From contig JAKAJA010000173.1 in the NCBI GenBank assembly GCA_021814085.1, forward strand, positions 1-5,007: a stretch of 5,007 nt of DNA, in the 5' to 3' direction. The notes beneath the pieces were generated by a model. That model made no database searches and was not told where the DNA came from. It worked only from the letters and a program-made list of their open reading frames with translations. The position numbers were made by a program, and so were the translations under genes. The stretch comes from Acidobacteriota bacterium. Lineage in GTDB: Bacteria; Acidobacteriota; UBA4820; DSQY01. Every line of letters begins with the position of its first letter. Position 1 is the first letter of the stretch. Below, one piece after another: positions 1-4,980 of this stretch.

Positions 1-1359
1 CTTGTCGTCGAAGAACATGAGGTTGAAGAAGTTCTTGGCACCCTCGGGGGTGACGGGGTCGCCCGGCCGGACCTTCCGGAAGAAGTCCAGGTAGGCGTCC
101 TCCTGGCTCTTGCAGACGTCGCGCGTAATGGTCTCCAGCATGGCGGTCCCGATCTCGGTGGCCTTGGGGAGCACCACGTCGATGGACTTGACGCCGGCCC
201 GGGCCATCTCGAAGAGCCGCTCGAAGGGGAGGAGCTGCCCGCTCTCGGCGAGCACGTCCCCTGTCTCCGCATCCACCACGTCCTTGTAGGCGTGGATGTC
301 GGCCGGCTCCTCGTGGCTGATGAGGACGGTCTTGACGCCCATCTTCTTGAGCCGCGCGATCTGGCTCCGGCGGATCTTCTTGCCCGCCTCCACGACGGCC
401 TCGCGGCCGTCCTTGATGGTCTCGCCCGCGGAGAAGAGGTGCAGGCGGTCCGAGACGGCCATGCGGATCTTGCCGTCCTCCAGCTCGAAGGTGTCCACGG
501 GATAGAAGCGGCTGATGAGGGCCGAGTTCTCGCCCAGGCCCAGGGCCCGGAGGAAGACCGTGGCCGGGAACCGGCGCTTGCGATCGATGCGGACGTGCAG
601 GACGTTCTTGGCGTCGAGCTCGAGCTCGACCCAGGACCCGCGCGCCGGGATGATCTTGGACATGAACTCTGTGCGGTTCTCGTTGGTCTGGAAGAAGACG
701 CCCGGAGAGCGGTGGAGCTGGCTCACGACCACGCGCTCCGTGCCGTTGATGATGAAGGTCCCCTTATCGGTCATGAGGGGCATGTTGCCGAAGAAGACCT
801 CCTCCTCCTTGATGTCCAGGACGGTGGACTGTCCTCCCGCGTCCTTCTGGTAGACCTCCAGGCGCACCCTGATCTTCAGCGGCACGCCGAAGGTCATGCC
901 GCGCTCCTGGCACTCGTCCACCCCCGCGTGGACCCGCAGGTTCACCACGTCGTCGCAGTGGGGACACCGGGGGATCTGGATGGGGTTGACCTGTCCGCAG
1001 TGCTGGCACTGTACCTCACGGGCGTGCGTGTCCAGAACGATGATCCGCCCCTTGCAGTGCGAGCACGTCTGCCTCAGGTGCTCGATCCCTTTGACGAAAC
1101 CGCAGCGGCACTGCCAGTCCCCCAGGTTGTAGTCCACGAAGTGGAGCGCGCATTCCCCGCGGAAATCCTTGATGGGGAACACGGAGCGGAAGGCCTCCTG
1201 GAGGCCCATGTTCTCCCGCTCCTCTGGGAGCAGCTCCATCTGCAGAAACCTGCGGTAGGACTCCCGCTGCAGGTCCAGCAGGTTCGGGATGGGAATGGTG
1301 GTTTCGATGCGGGAGAATTCGAGCCTTTTTCGAGTCCCGACATCTACGGTCTTGGGCAT
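1..1359 (-). CDS. rpoB: DNA-directed RNA polymerase subunit beta, N-terminal 453 residues (3' end outside window)
   Basis: This is the beta subunit of RNA polymerase, which with beta' forms the catalytic core that synthesises RNA. The frame is open from an ATG at 1359, preceded by GAGGAG at 1368-1373 with an 8-nt spacer, to the left edge. Visible conserved blocks in order are RIETTIPIPNLLDLQRESY near the N terminus, DYNLGD (about 76-81), VDECQERGMTFGVPLK (about 147-162), PLMTDKGTFIINGTERVVV followed by SQLHRSPGVFF, IIPARGSWVELELD, VRIDRKRRFPATVFLRALGLG, and AKNFFNLMFFDDK at the edge. These belong to the protrusion and lobe region; the rifampicin pocket and catalytic parts lie beyond the window. 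Residues about 82-147 are an extra Cys-rich segment absent from the E. coli-type protein, described separately. The segment after GVFF is shorter than in proteobacteria. It follows rplL after a 262-nt gap with hairpins. The identity is certain. Confidence 0.98.
   Translation of the reverse strand, partial: MPKTVDVGTRKRLEFSRIETTIPIPNLLDLQRESYRRFLQMELLPEERENMGLQEAFRSVFPIKDFRGECALHFVDYNLGDWQCRCGFVKGIEHLRQTCSHCKGRIIVLDTHAREVQCQHCGQVNPIQIPRCPHCDDVVNLRVHAGVDECQERGMTFGVPLKIRVRLEVYQKDAGGQSTVLDIKEEEVFFGNMPLMTDKGTFIINGTERVVVSQLHRSPGVFFQTNENRTEFMSKIIPARGSWVELELDAKNVLHVRIDRKRRFPATVFLRALGLGENSALISRFYPVDTFELEDGKIRMAVSDRLHLFSAGETIKDGREAVVEAGKKIRRSQIARLKKMGVKTVLISHEEPADIHAYKDVVDAETGDVLAESGQLLPFERLFEMARAGVKSIDVVLPKATEIGTAMLETITRDVCKSQEDAYLDFFRKVRPGDPVTPEGAKNFFNLMFFDDK
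919..1116 (-). other. Cys-rich double zinc-ribbon-like insertion in RpoB
   Basis: Residues about 82-147 of the beta subunit contain four cysteine pairs: C84-x-C86, C99-x-x-C102, C118-x-x-C121 and C132-x-x-C135. The pairs are spaced like two successive zinc ribbons; the first knuckle has only one residue between its cysteines, the others have the usual two. In E. coli-type beta the flanking text runs almost directly from YRLGEP to VQECQIRG, so this is an in-frame insertion of roughly 60 residues. The frame, codon use and flanking homology are intact on both sides, which argues against an assembly error. Zinc binding and any DNA, RNA or protein contact are inferences. Lineage-specific insertions in bacterial beta are well known; whether this one is described is not something the sequence can tell. 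Confidence 0.8.
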
Positions 1360-1429
1360 CAGGCCATCTCCTCAAGAACCCTGGAACAGGACTACCCGTC
1401 CGGAAGAAGGGTCAACGTGTAGTAGCGGC

Positions 1430-1455
1430 GGGCGGCACGGCATCGCCGCGCCCCC
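1430..1455 (-). other. Stable RNA hairpin upstream of rpoB
   Basis: In the minus-strand RNA an eight-pair stem (with one G-U pair) closes a three-base GAU loop at 1442-1444, and three more G-C pairs extend it beyond a single-base bulge at 1433. No U-run follows, so it is not an intrinsic terminator. It lies about 70 nt before the rpoB start. An RNA processing or stability role, like the RNase III site in the E. coli rplL–rpoB gap, is possible but unproven. In DNA this GC-rich, chance hairpins are common. Confidence 0.35.
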
Positions 1456-1555
1456 CGCATCACCGTACCGCACTCTTTGCGACCCGCCGGCAGCCACCCG
1501 CCGGCCGGGCCGGCCCCAAGGCCCCGCGGAGGTCGGCCTCCAGCGGCACCGGGGT

Positions 1556-1606
1556 AAAATGGCACACGGGCAGGGTACGCCCTCGGCGTCCTGCCCTGCC
1601 GTGCCA
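1556..1606 (-). terminator. Hairpin plus U-run, candidate attenuator between rplL and rpoB
   Basis: On the minus strand TGGCAC (1601-1606) pairs with GTGCCA (1560-1565). Further in, GGGCAGG pairs with CCTGCCC, and the tip is ACGCC/GGCGT around a GAG loop. Small bulges interrupt the stem. TTTT at 1556-1559 follows directly. It starts about 15 nt past the rplL stop. E. coli has a partial terminator in the same gap that lowers rpoBC transcription; this would be the functional equivalent. The U-run is short, so partial rather than full termination is the reasonable reading. Strength and use are inferred. Confidence 0.55.
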
Positions 1607-1621
1607 CGACAACCTGGCGAG

Positions 1622-1996
1622 CTACTTGACCTCGACAGTCGCGCCCTTCTCTTCGAACTTCTTCTTGATTGCCTCGGCCTCGTCCTTGGACACGCCTTCC
1701 TTCAGGGTCTTGGGGGCGCCTTCCACCAGGTCCTTGGCTTCTTTCAGGCCCAGGCTGGTGAGCTCGCGCACGACCTTGATGACCTCGATCTTCTTCTCGC
1801 CGGCGCTCTTGAGGATGACATCGAACTCGGTCTTCTCCTCGACGGGGGCGGCGGCGGCGGCGGGGCCTGCCATCATGACGGGGGCGGCGGCGGCGGCGCT
1901 CACGCCCCACTTCTCTTCCAGCATCTTGCTGAGCTGGGCGGCTTCGAGCACGGTGAGGGCGCTCAGCTGGTCGACGATCACATTCAGGTCAGCCAT
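1622..1996 (-). CDS. rplL: 50S ribosomal protein L7/L12
   Basis: L7/L12 forms the dimers of the flexible ribosomal stalk that recruit and stimulate the translation GTPases EF-Tu, EF-G, IF2 and RF3. The 124-residue product has the usual length and three parts. Residues 1-33 are the dimerisation domain that docks on L10. Residues about 34-52 are an Ala-Pro-rich hinge with two runs of five alanines. Residues about 55-124 are the globular factor-binding domain, with the conserved EKKIEVIKVVRELTSLGLKE and EAKDLVEGAPKTLKEGVSK segments, ending GATVEVK. The ATG at 1996 has AAGGAG at 2004-2009 with a 7-nt spacer. The gap to rplJ is 106 nt and carries a heptamer repeat. The alanine runs are encoded by a GGC-type triplet run on the plus strand, which could be prone to slippage. 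Confidence 0.98.
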   Translation of the reverse strand: MADLNVIVDQLSALTVLEAAQLSKMLEEKWGVSAAAAAPVMMAGPAAAAAPVEEKTEFDVILKSAGEKKIEVIKVVRELTSLGLKEAKDLVEGAPKTLKEGVSKDEAEAIKKKFEEKGATVEVK

Positions 1997-2023
1997 CGTG
2001 AAACTCCTTCTGAATACCTATCT

Positions 2024-2051
2024 GCTGTCAGCTTTCAGCTCTCGGCTCTCG
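2024..2051 (-). repeat. Heptamer tandem repeat, four units, rplJ–rplL gap
   Basis: Four adjacent 7-bp units lie here; on the plus strand they are GCTGTCA, GCTTTCA and two copies of GCTCTCG. The first unit is identical to the unit of the array in the nusG–rplK gap. On the minus strand both arrays end in GCTGACAGC and are followed within a few bases by GATAGG, then by the Shine-Dalgarno site of the next gene. The degeneracy suggests an old array. No function is assigned. Confidence 0.8.
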
Positions 2052-2102
2052 TGGTCCGGGACCTGGAGCGTCAAGCGGTTACCACACGGACGAATGATCC
2101 TA

Positions 2103-2621
2103 TCAACCCTCCGGCTGCTTGCCCCGTTCCCCGAGGCACACGGCCACGTCTTTCGCGGGAATCTGCAGGATGGTGGCGATCTTGGTGGCCGGCGCCAGCA
2201 GGAGCCCGATGAGCTGGGCCCTGATCTCGTTGATGCCGGGCAGCCTGGAGAGGGTCTCCACGTCAGTGGCGGCCAAGGCCTTGCCGTCCACCACCCCGCC
2301 CTTCAACTTCAGGTTGGGGTTCTCCTTGGCGAAGGTGACGAGGACCTTGGCCAGGGGAATGGGGTCGGTGGGCGCCCACGCGAGTGCGGTGGGGCCCTCC
2401 ATCCACTCATCCGCCCCCGAGAGGTCGGTCCCTTCGGCGGCCTTCTTGAGGAGGGTGTTCTTGATGACCCTCATGTGACCCGAGGTTTCCCTCACTCGGT
2501 CACGTAGCTTGCTGATGTCCTTGACCTTGAGGCCCTTGAAGTCCACCAGATAGAACGCCTCGTTCTTCTGGATGACTTCCTGAATCTCCTGGATGGTTTC
2601 CTGTTTCTCCGCGCGGTTCAC
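2103..2621 (-). CDS. rplJ: 50S ribosomal protein L10
   Basis: L10 anchors the L7/L12 dimers to 23S rRNA at the base of the ribosomal stalk. The 172-residue product is of normal length. The N-terminal rRNA-binding domain carries the family text: NRAEKQETIQEIQEVIQKN, then YLVDFKGLKVKDISKLRDRV and MRVIKNTLLKKA. The C-terminal part (about 130-172) holds the helix for L7/L12 binding. The start is GTG at 2621, with GGGAGG at 2627-2632 and a 5-nt spacer; the GGGAGG shares a base with the rplA stop TAG. The gap to rplA is only 10 nt, so the separate leader that L10–L7/L12 binds for feedback in E. coli is not present as a free intergenic segment. Confidence 0.97.
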   Translation of the reverse strand: MNRAEKQETIQEIQEVIQKNEAFYLVDFKGLKVKDISKLRDRVRETSGHMRVIKNTLLKKAAEGTDLSGADEWMEGPTALAWAPTDPIPLAKVLVTFAKENPNLKLKGGVVDGKALAATDVETLSRLPGINEIRAQLIGLLLAPATKIATILQIPAKDVAVCLGERGKQPEG

Positions 2622-2631
2622 GGCGTCCTCC

Positions 2632-3321
2632 CTAATATCCCGAGACGTCCAGCTTGACGCTGGGGCTCATGGTGGTTGAGAGGTACGCGCTCTTGAGGTA
2701 CTTGCCCTTGGCCGCCGCCGGCTTGGCTTTCACAACGGCGTCTATAAGGGCGTGGAGGTTCTCCTCGAGCTTGGCGTCCTCGAACGACTTCTTGCCTACG
2801 GGGCAGTGGATGATCCCCGTCTTGTCCACGCGGAACTCCACCTTACCGGCCTTGAGGTCGCGCACGGCTTGGGTCACGTCAAAGGTGACCGTGCCCAGCT
2901 TGGGGTTGGGCATGAGTCCGCGGGGGCCCAGCACCTTACCCAGTTTGCCCACCTCTTTCATCATGTCCGGGGTGGCCACCATGGCGTCGAAATCGAGCCA
3001 GCCGCCTTGGATCTTGGCCACCGCGTCCTCGCCCATGGCGAAGTCCGCGCCGGCGTCCTCGGCCTCCTTGACCTTCTCGCCCTGGGCCACCACGAGCACG
3101 CGGACCGCCTTGCCCAGGCCGTTGGGCAGGACCGTCGTACCGCGGACCATCTGGTCGGCGTACTTGGGGTCCACGCCCAGGTTCATGGAGACCTCCACGG
3201 TCTCGTCGAACTTGGCGAAGGCGGCCTTCTTGACCGTAGCCACGGCCTCGGTCAGGCCGTACTCCTTGCCCTCCTCGAGGAGGGCGACGGCCGCCCTAAA
3301 ATTCTTTCCAGTCTTGCCCAT
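2632..3321 (-). CDS. rplA: 50S ribosomal protein L1
   Basis: L1 binds 23S rRNA at the mobile L1 stalk and helps release deacylated tRNA from the E site; in many bacteria it also represses its own mRNA. The product is 229 residues, typical for the family. It includes the L1 signature KLGKVLGPRGLMPNPKLGT at 126-144, and SVKLDVSGY at the C terminus. The ATG at 3321 is chosen because AAGGAG at 3328-3333 precedes it by 6 nt and the protein then begins MGKTGKNFRAAV as expected. An upstream in-frame start at 3345 would overlap rplK and add eight non-conserved residues. Only 10 nt separate it from rplK, and its Shine-Dalgarno site overlaps the rplK stop, so translational coupling is likely. Confidence 0.98.
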   Translation of the reverse strand: MGKTGKNFRAAVALLEEGKEYGLTEAVATVKKAAFAKFDETVEVSMNLGVDPKYADQMVRGTTVLPNGLGKAVRVLVVAQGEKVKEAEDAGADFAMGEDAVAKIQGGWLDFDAMVATPDMMKEVGKLGKVLGPRGLMPNPKLGTVTFDVTQAVRDLKAGKVEFRVDKTGIIHCPVGKKSFEDAKLEENLHALIDAVVKAKPAAAKGKYLKSAYLSTTMSPSVKLDVSGY

Positions 3322-3331
3322 GACCCGCTCC

Positions 3332-3757
3332 TTACTCCACCACATCCAGCCCCATGCTGCGGGCCGAACCGGCGATGATGCGCGCGGCGCTCTCCGGGGA
3401 TTTGGTGTTCAGGTCCGGAAGCTTCTGCTTGGCGATGTCCTGCACCTGCTGCTTCGTGACCTTGCCCACCTTGGTCTTGTTGGGCTCGCCAGAACCCTTG
3501 GCGATCCCCGCGGCCTTCTTCAAAAGATCGGACGCGGGCGGGGTCTTGGTGATGAACGTGAAAGACCGGTCCGCGTAAACCGTGATCACCACGGGGATGA
3601 TGAACCCCTCCTGCCCCTTGGTCTTGGCGTTGAACTCCTTGCAGAACCCCATGATGTTCACGCCGTGTTGGCCCAGCGCGGGGCCCACCGGCGGCGCCGG
3701 GTTCGCGTTTCCCGCCGGGATCTGAAGCTTGACTTCACCGACAACTTTTTTAGCCAT
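3332..3757 (-). CDS. rplK: 50S ribosomal protein L11
   Basis: L11 binds the GTPase-associated centre of 23S rRNA and is involved in factor binding, stringent response signalling and thiostrepton sensitivity. The 141-residue product is of standard length. The N-terminal domain has NPAPPVGPALGQHGVNIMGF (19-38), including the proline-rich turn involved in thiostrepton action. The C-terminal rRNA-binding domain ends with ESAARIIAGSARSMGLDVVE. The ATG at 3757 has GGGAG at 3768-3772, about 10 nt upstream, a slightly long spacer. It is followed closely by rplA. The 64-nt gap to nusG is largely filled by a heptamer array, and no clear L1 operator could be recognised there. Confidence 0.98.
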   Translation of the reverse strand: MAKKVVGEVKLQIPAGNANPAPPVGPALGQHGVNIMGFCKEFNAKTKGQEGFIIPVVITVYADRSFTFITKTPPASDLLKKAAGIAKGSGEPNKTKVGKVTKQQVQDIAKQKLPDLNTKSPESAARIIAGSARSMGLDVVE

Positions 3758-3780
3758 TGCGGAGCATCTCCCTATCCAAA

Positions 3781-3808
3781 GCTGTCAGCTGTCAGCTGTC
3801 AGCCGTCA
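3781..3808 (-). repeat. Heptamer tandem repeat, four units, nusG–rplK gap
   Basis: On the plus strand there are three perfect copies of GCTGTCA followed by GCCGTCA, 28 bp in all, and GCTC starts a fifth, broken unit. The array takes up nearly half of the 64-nt gap between nusG and rplK. It belongs to the same family as the array at 2024-2051 and has the same orientation and the same number of units. On the minus strand each unit reads like TGACAGC and superficially resembles a -35 box, but no good -10 box follows. Confidence 0.9.
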
Positions 3809-3821
3809 GCTCAAAGCGCCT

Positions 3822-4427
3822 CTAGAGCTTCTCCACCTGGAGGAAATTGAGCTCCACCGGGGTGGAGCGGCCGAATATGGTAACCAGAACCGTGAGTGTG
3901 GAGCGGTCCGCGTTGACCTGGTCCACCACGCCCTGGAACGAGGCAAAGGGGCCCTCGATGATCTTGACCTTCTCGCCCGACTCGAAGGAGTACTTCGGCT
4001 TGGGCGCTTCCGTGGCCCTGGTCATGTGGCCGAGGATGCGGTCCATCTCTTCGGGCCTCAGGGCCTCGGTGCTCACGAAGCCCGTGACCTTGGGCGTATT
4101 CAGGACCACCTGCTGGGTCTCGTCCGTCATGACCATCTGGACCAGCACGTAGCCCGGGAAGAACTTTTTCGTGGAGACCCGCTTCTTCCCGTTGCGCACC
4201 TCCACCACGTTCTCCGTGGGGATCATCACGTCTCCGAAGAGCTCCCTGAGCCCGAAGGCGTCGATGCGGTTCAGGAGGCTCTCCTTGACCCGGTTCTCGA
4301 AGCCGGAGTAGCTGTGGATGATGAACCACTGCTTCTCCGGACCCACGGGGGCGGGAGGTTCGCTCGGAGTCTCGCCGGGGGTTTCTCCGGGGGGTATCCC
4401 CGGGGTCCCGTTCAGGCCTTCGTCCAT
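3822..4427 (-). CDS. nusG: Transcription termination/antitermination protein NusG
   Basis: NusG binds RNA polymerase across the cleft, suppresses pausing, and links polymerase to Rho or to ribosomal S10. The 201-residue product has an NGN domain at about 32-135, starting KQWFIIHSYSGFENRVKESL and including KKFFPGYVLVQM (87-98) and TPKVTGFV (111-118). A KOW domain follows at about 148-201, with GEKVKIIEGPFASFQGVV and FGRSTPVELNFLQVEKL. Residues 1-31 are a Pro-, Gly- and Glu-rich extension with a PGET repeat, so the protein is about 20 residues longer than the usual 180. The ATG at 4427 lies 8 nt after the secE stop, with only a weak GAG-type Shine-Dalgarno, suggesting coupling to secE. A GTG at residue 28 is an alternative start but lacks a clear ribosome binding site. 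The Rho or S10 link is family knowledge. Confidence 0.97.
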   Translation of the reverse strand: MDEGLNGTPGIPPGETPGETPSEPPAPVGPEKQWFIIHSYSGFENRVKESLLNRIDAFGLRELFGDVMIPTENVVEVRNGKKRVSTKKFFPGYVLVQMVMTDETQQVVLNTPKVTGFVSTEALRPEEMDRILGHMTRATEAPKPKYSFESGEKVKIIEGPFASFQGVVDQVNADRSTLTVLVTIFGRSTPVELNFLQVEKL

Positions 4428-4435
4428 GGTCTCGC

Positions 4436-4645
4436 TCAACGGAACACCGTAAAGACCTTGTTCAGCACGGAGAAGACCACCTGGTCCACGACCCACAGGT
4501 AGACACCGAAGATGGCCACGACGACCACCACCACCATGGTGGTGTTGGTCACTTCCTGGCGGCTCGGGAAGGAGGTCTTCTTGACCTCGAGCCTGACGTC
4601 GCGCAAGAACACCGGAAAGCGTTTGAACCATTCTGCATACTTCAC
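4436..4645 (-). CDS. secE: Preprotein translocase subunit SecE
   Basis: SecE clamps the SecY channel of the general protein export machinery in the inner membrane. The predicted product is 69 residues, the short single-span form found in most bacteria rather than the three-span E. coli form. An amphipathic cytoplasmic helix (KYAEWFKRFPVFLRDVRLEV) is followed by the family motif VKKTSFPSRQEVTNTT at 21-36 and one membrane span at about 37-58, rich in valine. The start is taken as GTG at 4645, because GAGG at 4651-4654 sits 5 nt upstream and the protein then matches family length. A frame-open ATG at 4711 would translate through the octamer repeat array and add 22 residues of low-complexity sequence, so it is rejected. 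nusG starts 8 nt after its stop. Confidence 0.95.
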   Translation of the reverse strand: MKYAEWFKRFPVFLRDVRLEVKKTSFPSRQEVTNTTMVVVVVVAIFGVYLWVVDQVVFSVLNKVFTVFR

Positions 4646-4663
4646 GGCAGCCTCATTCTTTTG

Positions 4664-4695
4664 GTGAGTAGGAGAGTAGGTGAGTAGGTAAGTAG
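4664..4695 (+). repeat. Octamer tandem repeat, four units, upstream of secE
   Basis: Four adjacent 8-bp units lie here on the plus strand: GTGAGTAG twice, and the variants GAGAGTAG and GTAAGTAG. The array ends about 19 bp before the chosen secE start. It is the mirror partner of the array at 4729-4760: both are exactly 32 bp and they face each other across 33 bp. The outermost units are perfect inverted copies; the inner ones match at five or six of eight positions. Confidence 0.88.
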
Positions 4696-4728
4696 GGACC
4701 CAACGAGACACATCAGCTCTGGTCCTTC

Positions 4729-4760
4729 CTAATCTCCTAATCTCCTCATCACCTACTCAC
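4729..4760 (-). repeat. Octamer tandem repeat, four units, inverted partner
   Basis: On the minus strand, four 8-bp units lie here: GTGAGTAG, GTGATGAG and two copies of GAGATTAG. The array is of the same family and length as 4664-4695 but in opposite orientation, so the pair could form an imperfect hairpin in RNA or single-stranded DNA. It borders the tRNA-like end at 4769. No promoter for secE was recognised in this stretch or between the two arrays. Confidence 0.82.
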
Positions 4761-4768
4761 GGCATTTT

Positions 4769-4793
4769 TGGCAGGCGAGGAGGGATTCGAACC
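4769..4793 (-). pseudogene. tRNA 3'-end-like fragment (T-loop to CCA), possibly a tRNA-Trp remnant
   Basis: On the minus strand GG, the T-loop TTCGAAT, CCCTC, a seven-base acceptor strand CTCGCCT, a G and CCA follow in exact tRNA spacing. G before CCA and the place next to secE fit tRNA-Trp. The 5' side of the T-stem (GCAGG) does not pair with CCCTC. The complement of the acceptor strand, AGGCGAG, occurs only at 4873-4879. That would give a 109-nt gene with no acceptable D-arm or anticodon arm. A stretch at about 4822-4845 weakly recalls the anticodon and D-loop of tRNA-Trp. This is read as a broken or chimeric tRNA, not a working gene. Confidence 0.45.
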
Positions 4794-4948
4794 TGCGGCC
4801 GCTAGGAGCCTCGCTCGCGTCGGAGTCCGCTCGCTGCGTTCCAATCGTCCTCACGGTTCCCGGGGCGGGTCCCTCGCCTCGTCTCCCATCGCTGCGAACG
4901 CTGCCTCTGCGTCGCGTTCTCGCGGTGTGACTACGGCGTCTCCCGCCC

Positions 4949-4971
4949 TTCGAATCCCTCGCTGCCCTCCA
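4949..4971 (+). pseudogene. Second tRNA 3'-end-like fragment, plus strand
   Basis: T-loop TTCGAAT, then CCCTC, a seven-base GCTGCCC, T and CCA follow in the spacing of a tRNA 3' end. No matching 5' acceptor strand (GGGCAGC) is present upstream, and the T-stem 5' side does not pair, so it is not a complete tRNA. It shares 12 bp with the fragment at 4769-4793 in the opposite orientation, but the acceptor parts differ. Confidence 0.35.
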
Positions 4972-4980
4972 CCTATTCCT

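Larger units (their letters stand above)
1360..1621 (-). other. rplL–rpoB intergenic region (262 nt)
   Basis: This is the largest gap inside the operon. Reading on the minus strand from the rplL stop it holds a hairpin with a short U-run (1556-1606), a very GC-rich stretch with GGCCGG-type repeats (about 1496-1530), a second stable hairpin (1430-1455), and the rpoB Shine-Dalgarno site. No convincing sigma-70 promoter is visible: TTGACC at about 1409-1414 has no matching -10 box at normal spacing. No small gene was supported here. The spacing and content suit RNA-level control that sets rpoBC expression below that of the ribosomal protein genes. Confidence 0.6.
4769..4971. mobile_element. GC-rich block with outward-facing tRNA-3'-end-like inverted termini
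   Basis: The 12-bp sequence TTCGAATCCCTC occurs at 4949-4960 on the plus strand, and its perfect inverted copy is at 4780-4791. At each end it continues with seven bases, one base, and CCA, as at a tRNA 3' end, and both ends point outward. The inside (about 4795-4948) is rich in CGCTGCG- and CGCG-like words. It has no recognisable gene, transposase or intact tRNA. It could be a small non-autonomous element, a dispersed repeat that spreads with tRNA ends, or debris of an integration into a tRNA gene. True att sites would normally be direct repeats, which speaks against a simple prophage scar. Its mobile nature is inferred. Confidence 0.35.

Noticed and set aside
292..1422. Long plus-strand open frame opposite rpoB
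   Set aside because: It is antisense to a clearly conserved rpoB, its product resembles no protein I recognise, and high GC at third positions creates such shadow frames.
1842..1900. GGC-type triplet runs as a microsatellite
   Set aside because: They encode the alanine-rich hinge of L7/L12, which is normal for the family.
3758..3821. TGACAG units of the heptamer array as a -35 promoter box for rplK
   Set aside because: The repeat resembles TTGACA only by chance; the best -10 candidate at acceptable spacing (TTGGAT) is poor.
4529..4544. A perfect 16-bp palindrome centred on CCATGG inside secE
   Set aside because: It is explained by the codons for Thr-Thr-Met-Val-Val at the start of the SecE membrane span; an operator is not needed.
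4646..4711. Longer secE start at an ATG at 4711
   Set aside because: The added 22 residues are translated octamer repeat, the ATG lacks a good Shine-Dalgarno, and the GTG at 4645 gives normal family length with GAGG at the right distance.
4769..4879. A complete tRNA with acceptor AGGCGAG/CTCGCCT
   Set aside because: The acceptor pairs perfectly, but the 109-nt length, an unpaired T-stem and the lack of recognisable D and anticodon arms rule out a normal tRNA; only the 3' end is annotated.
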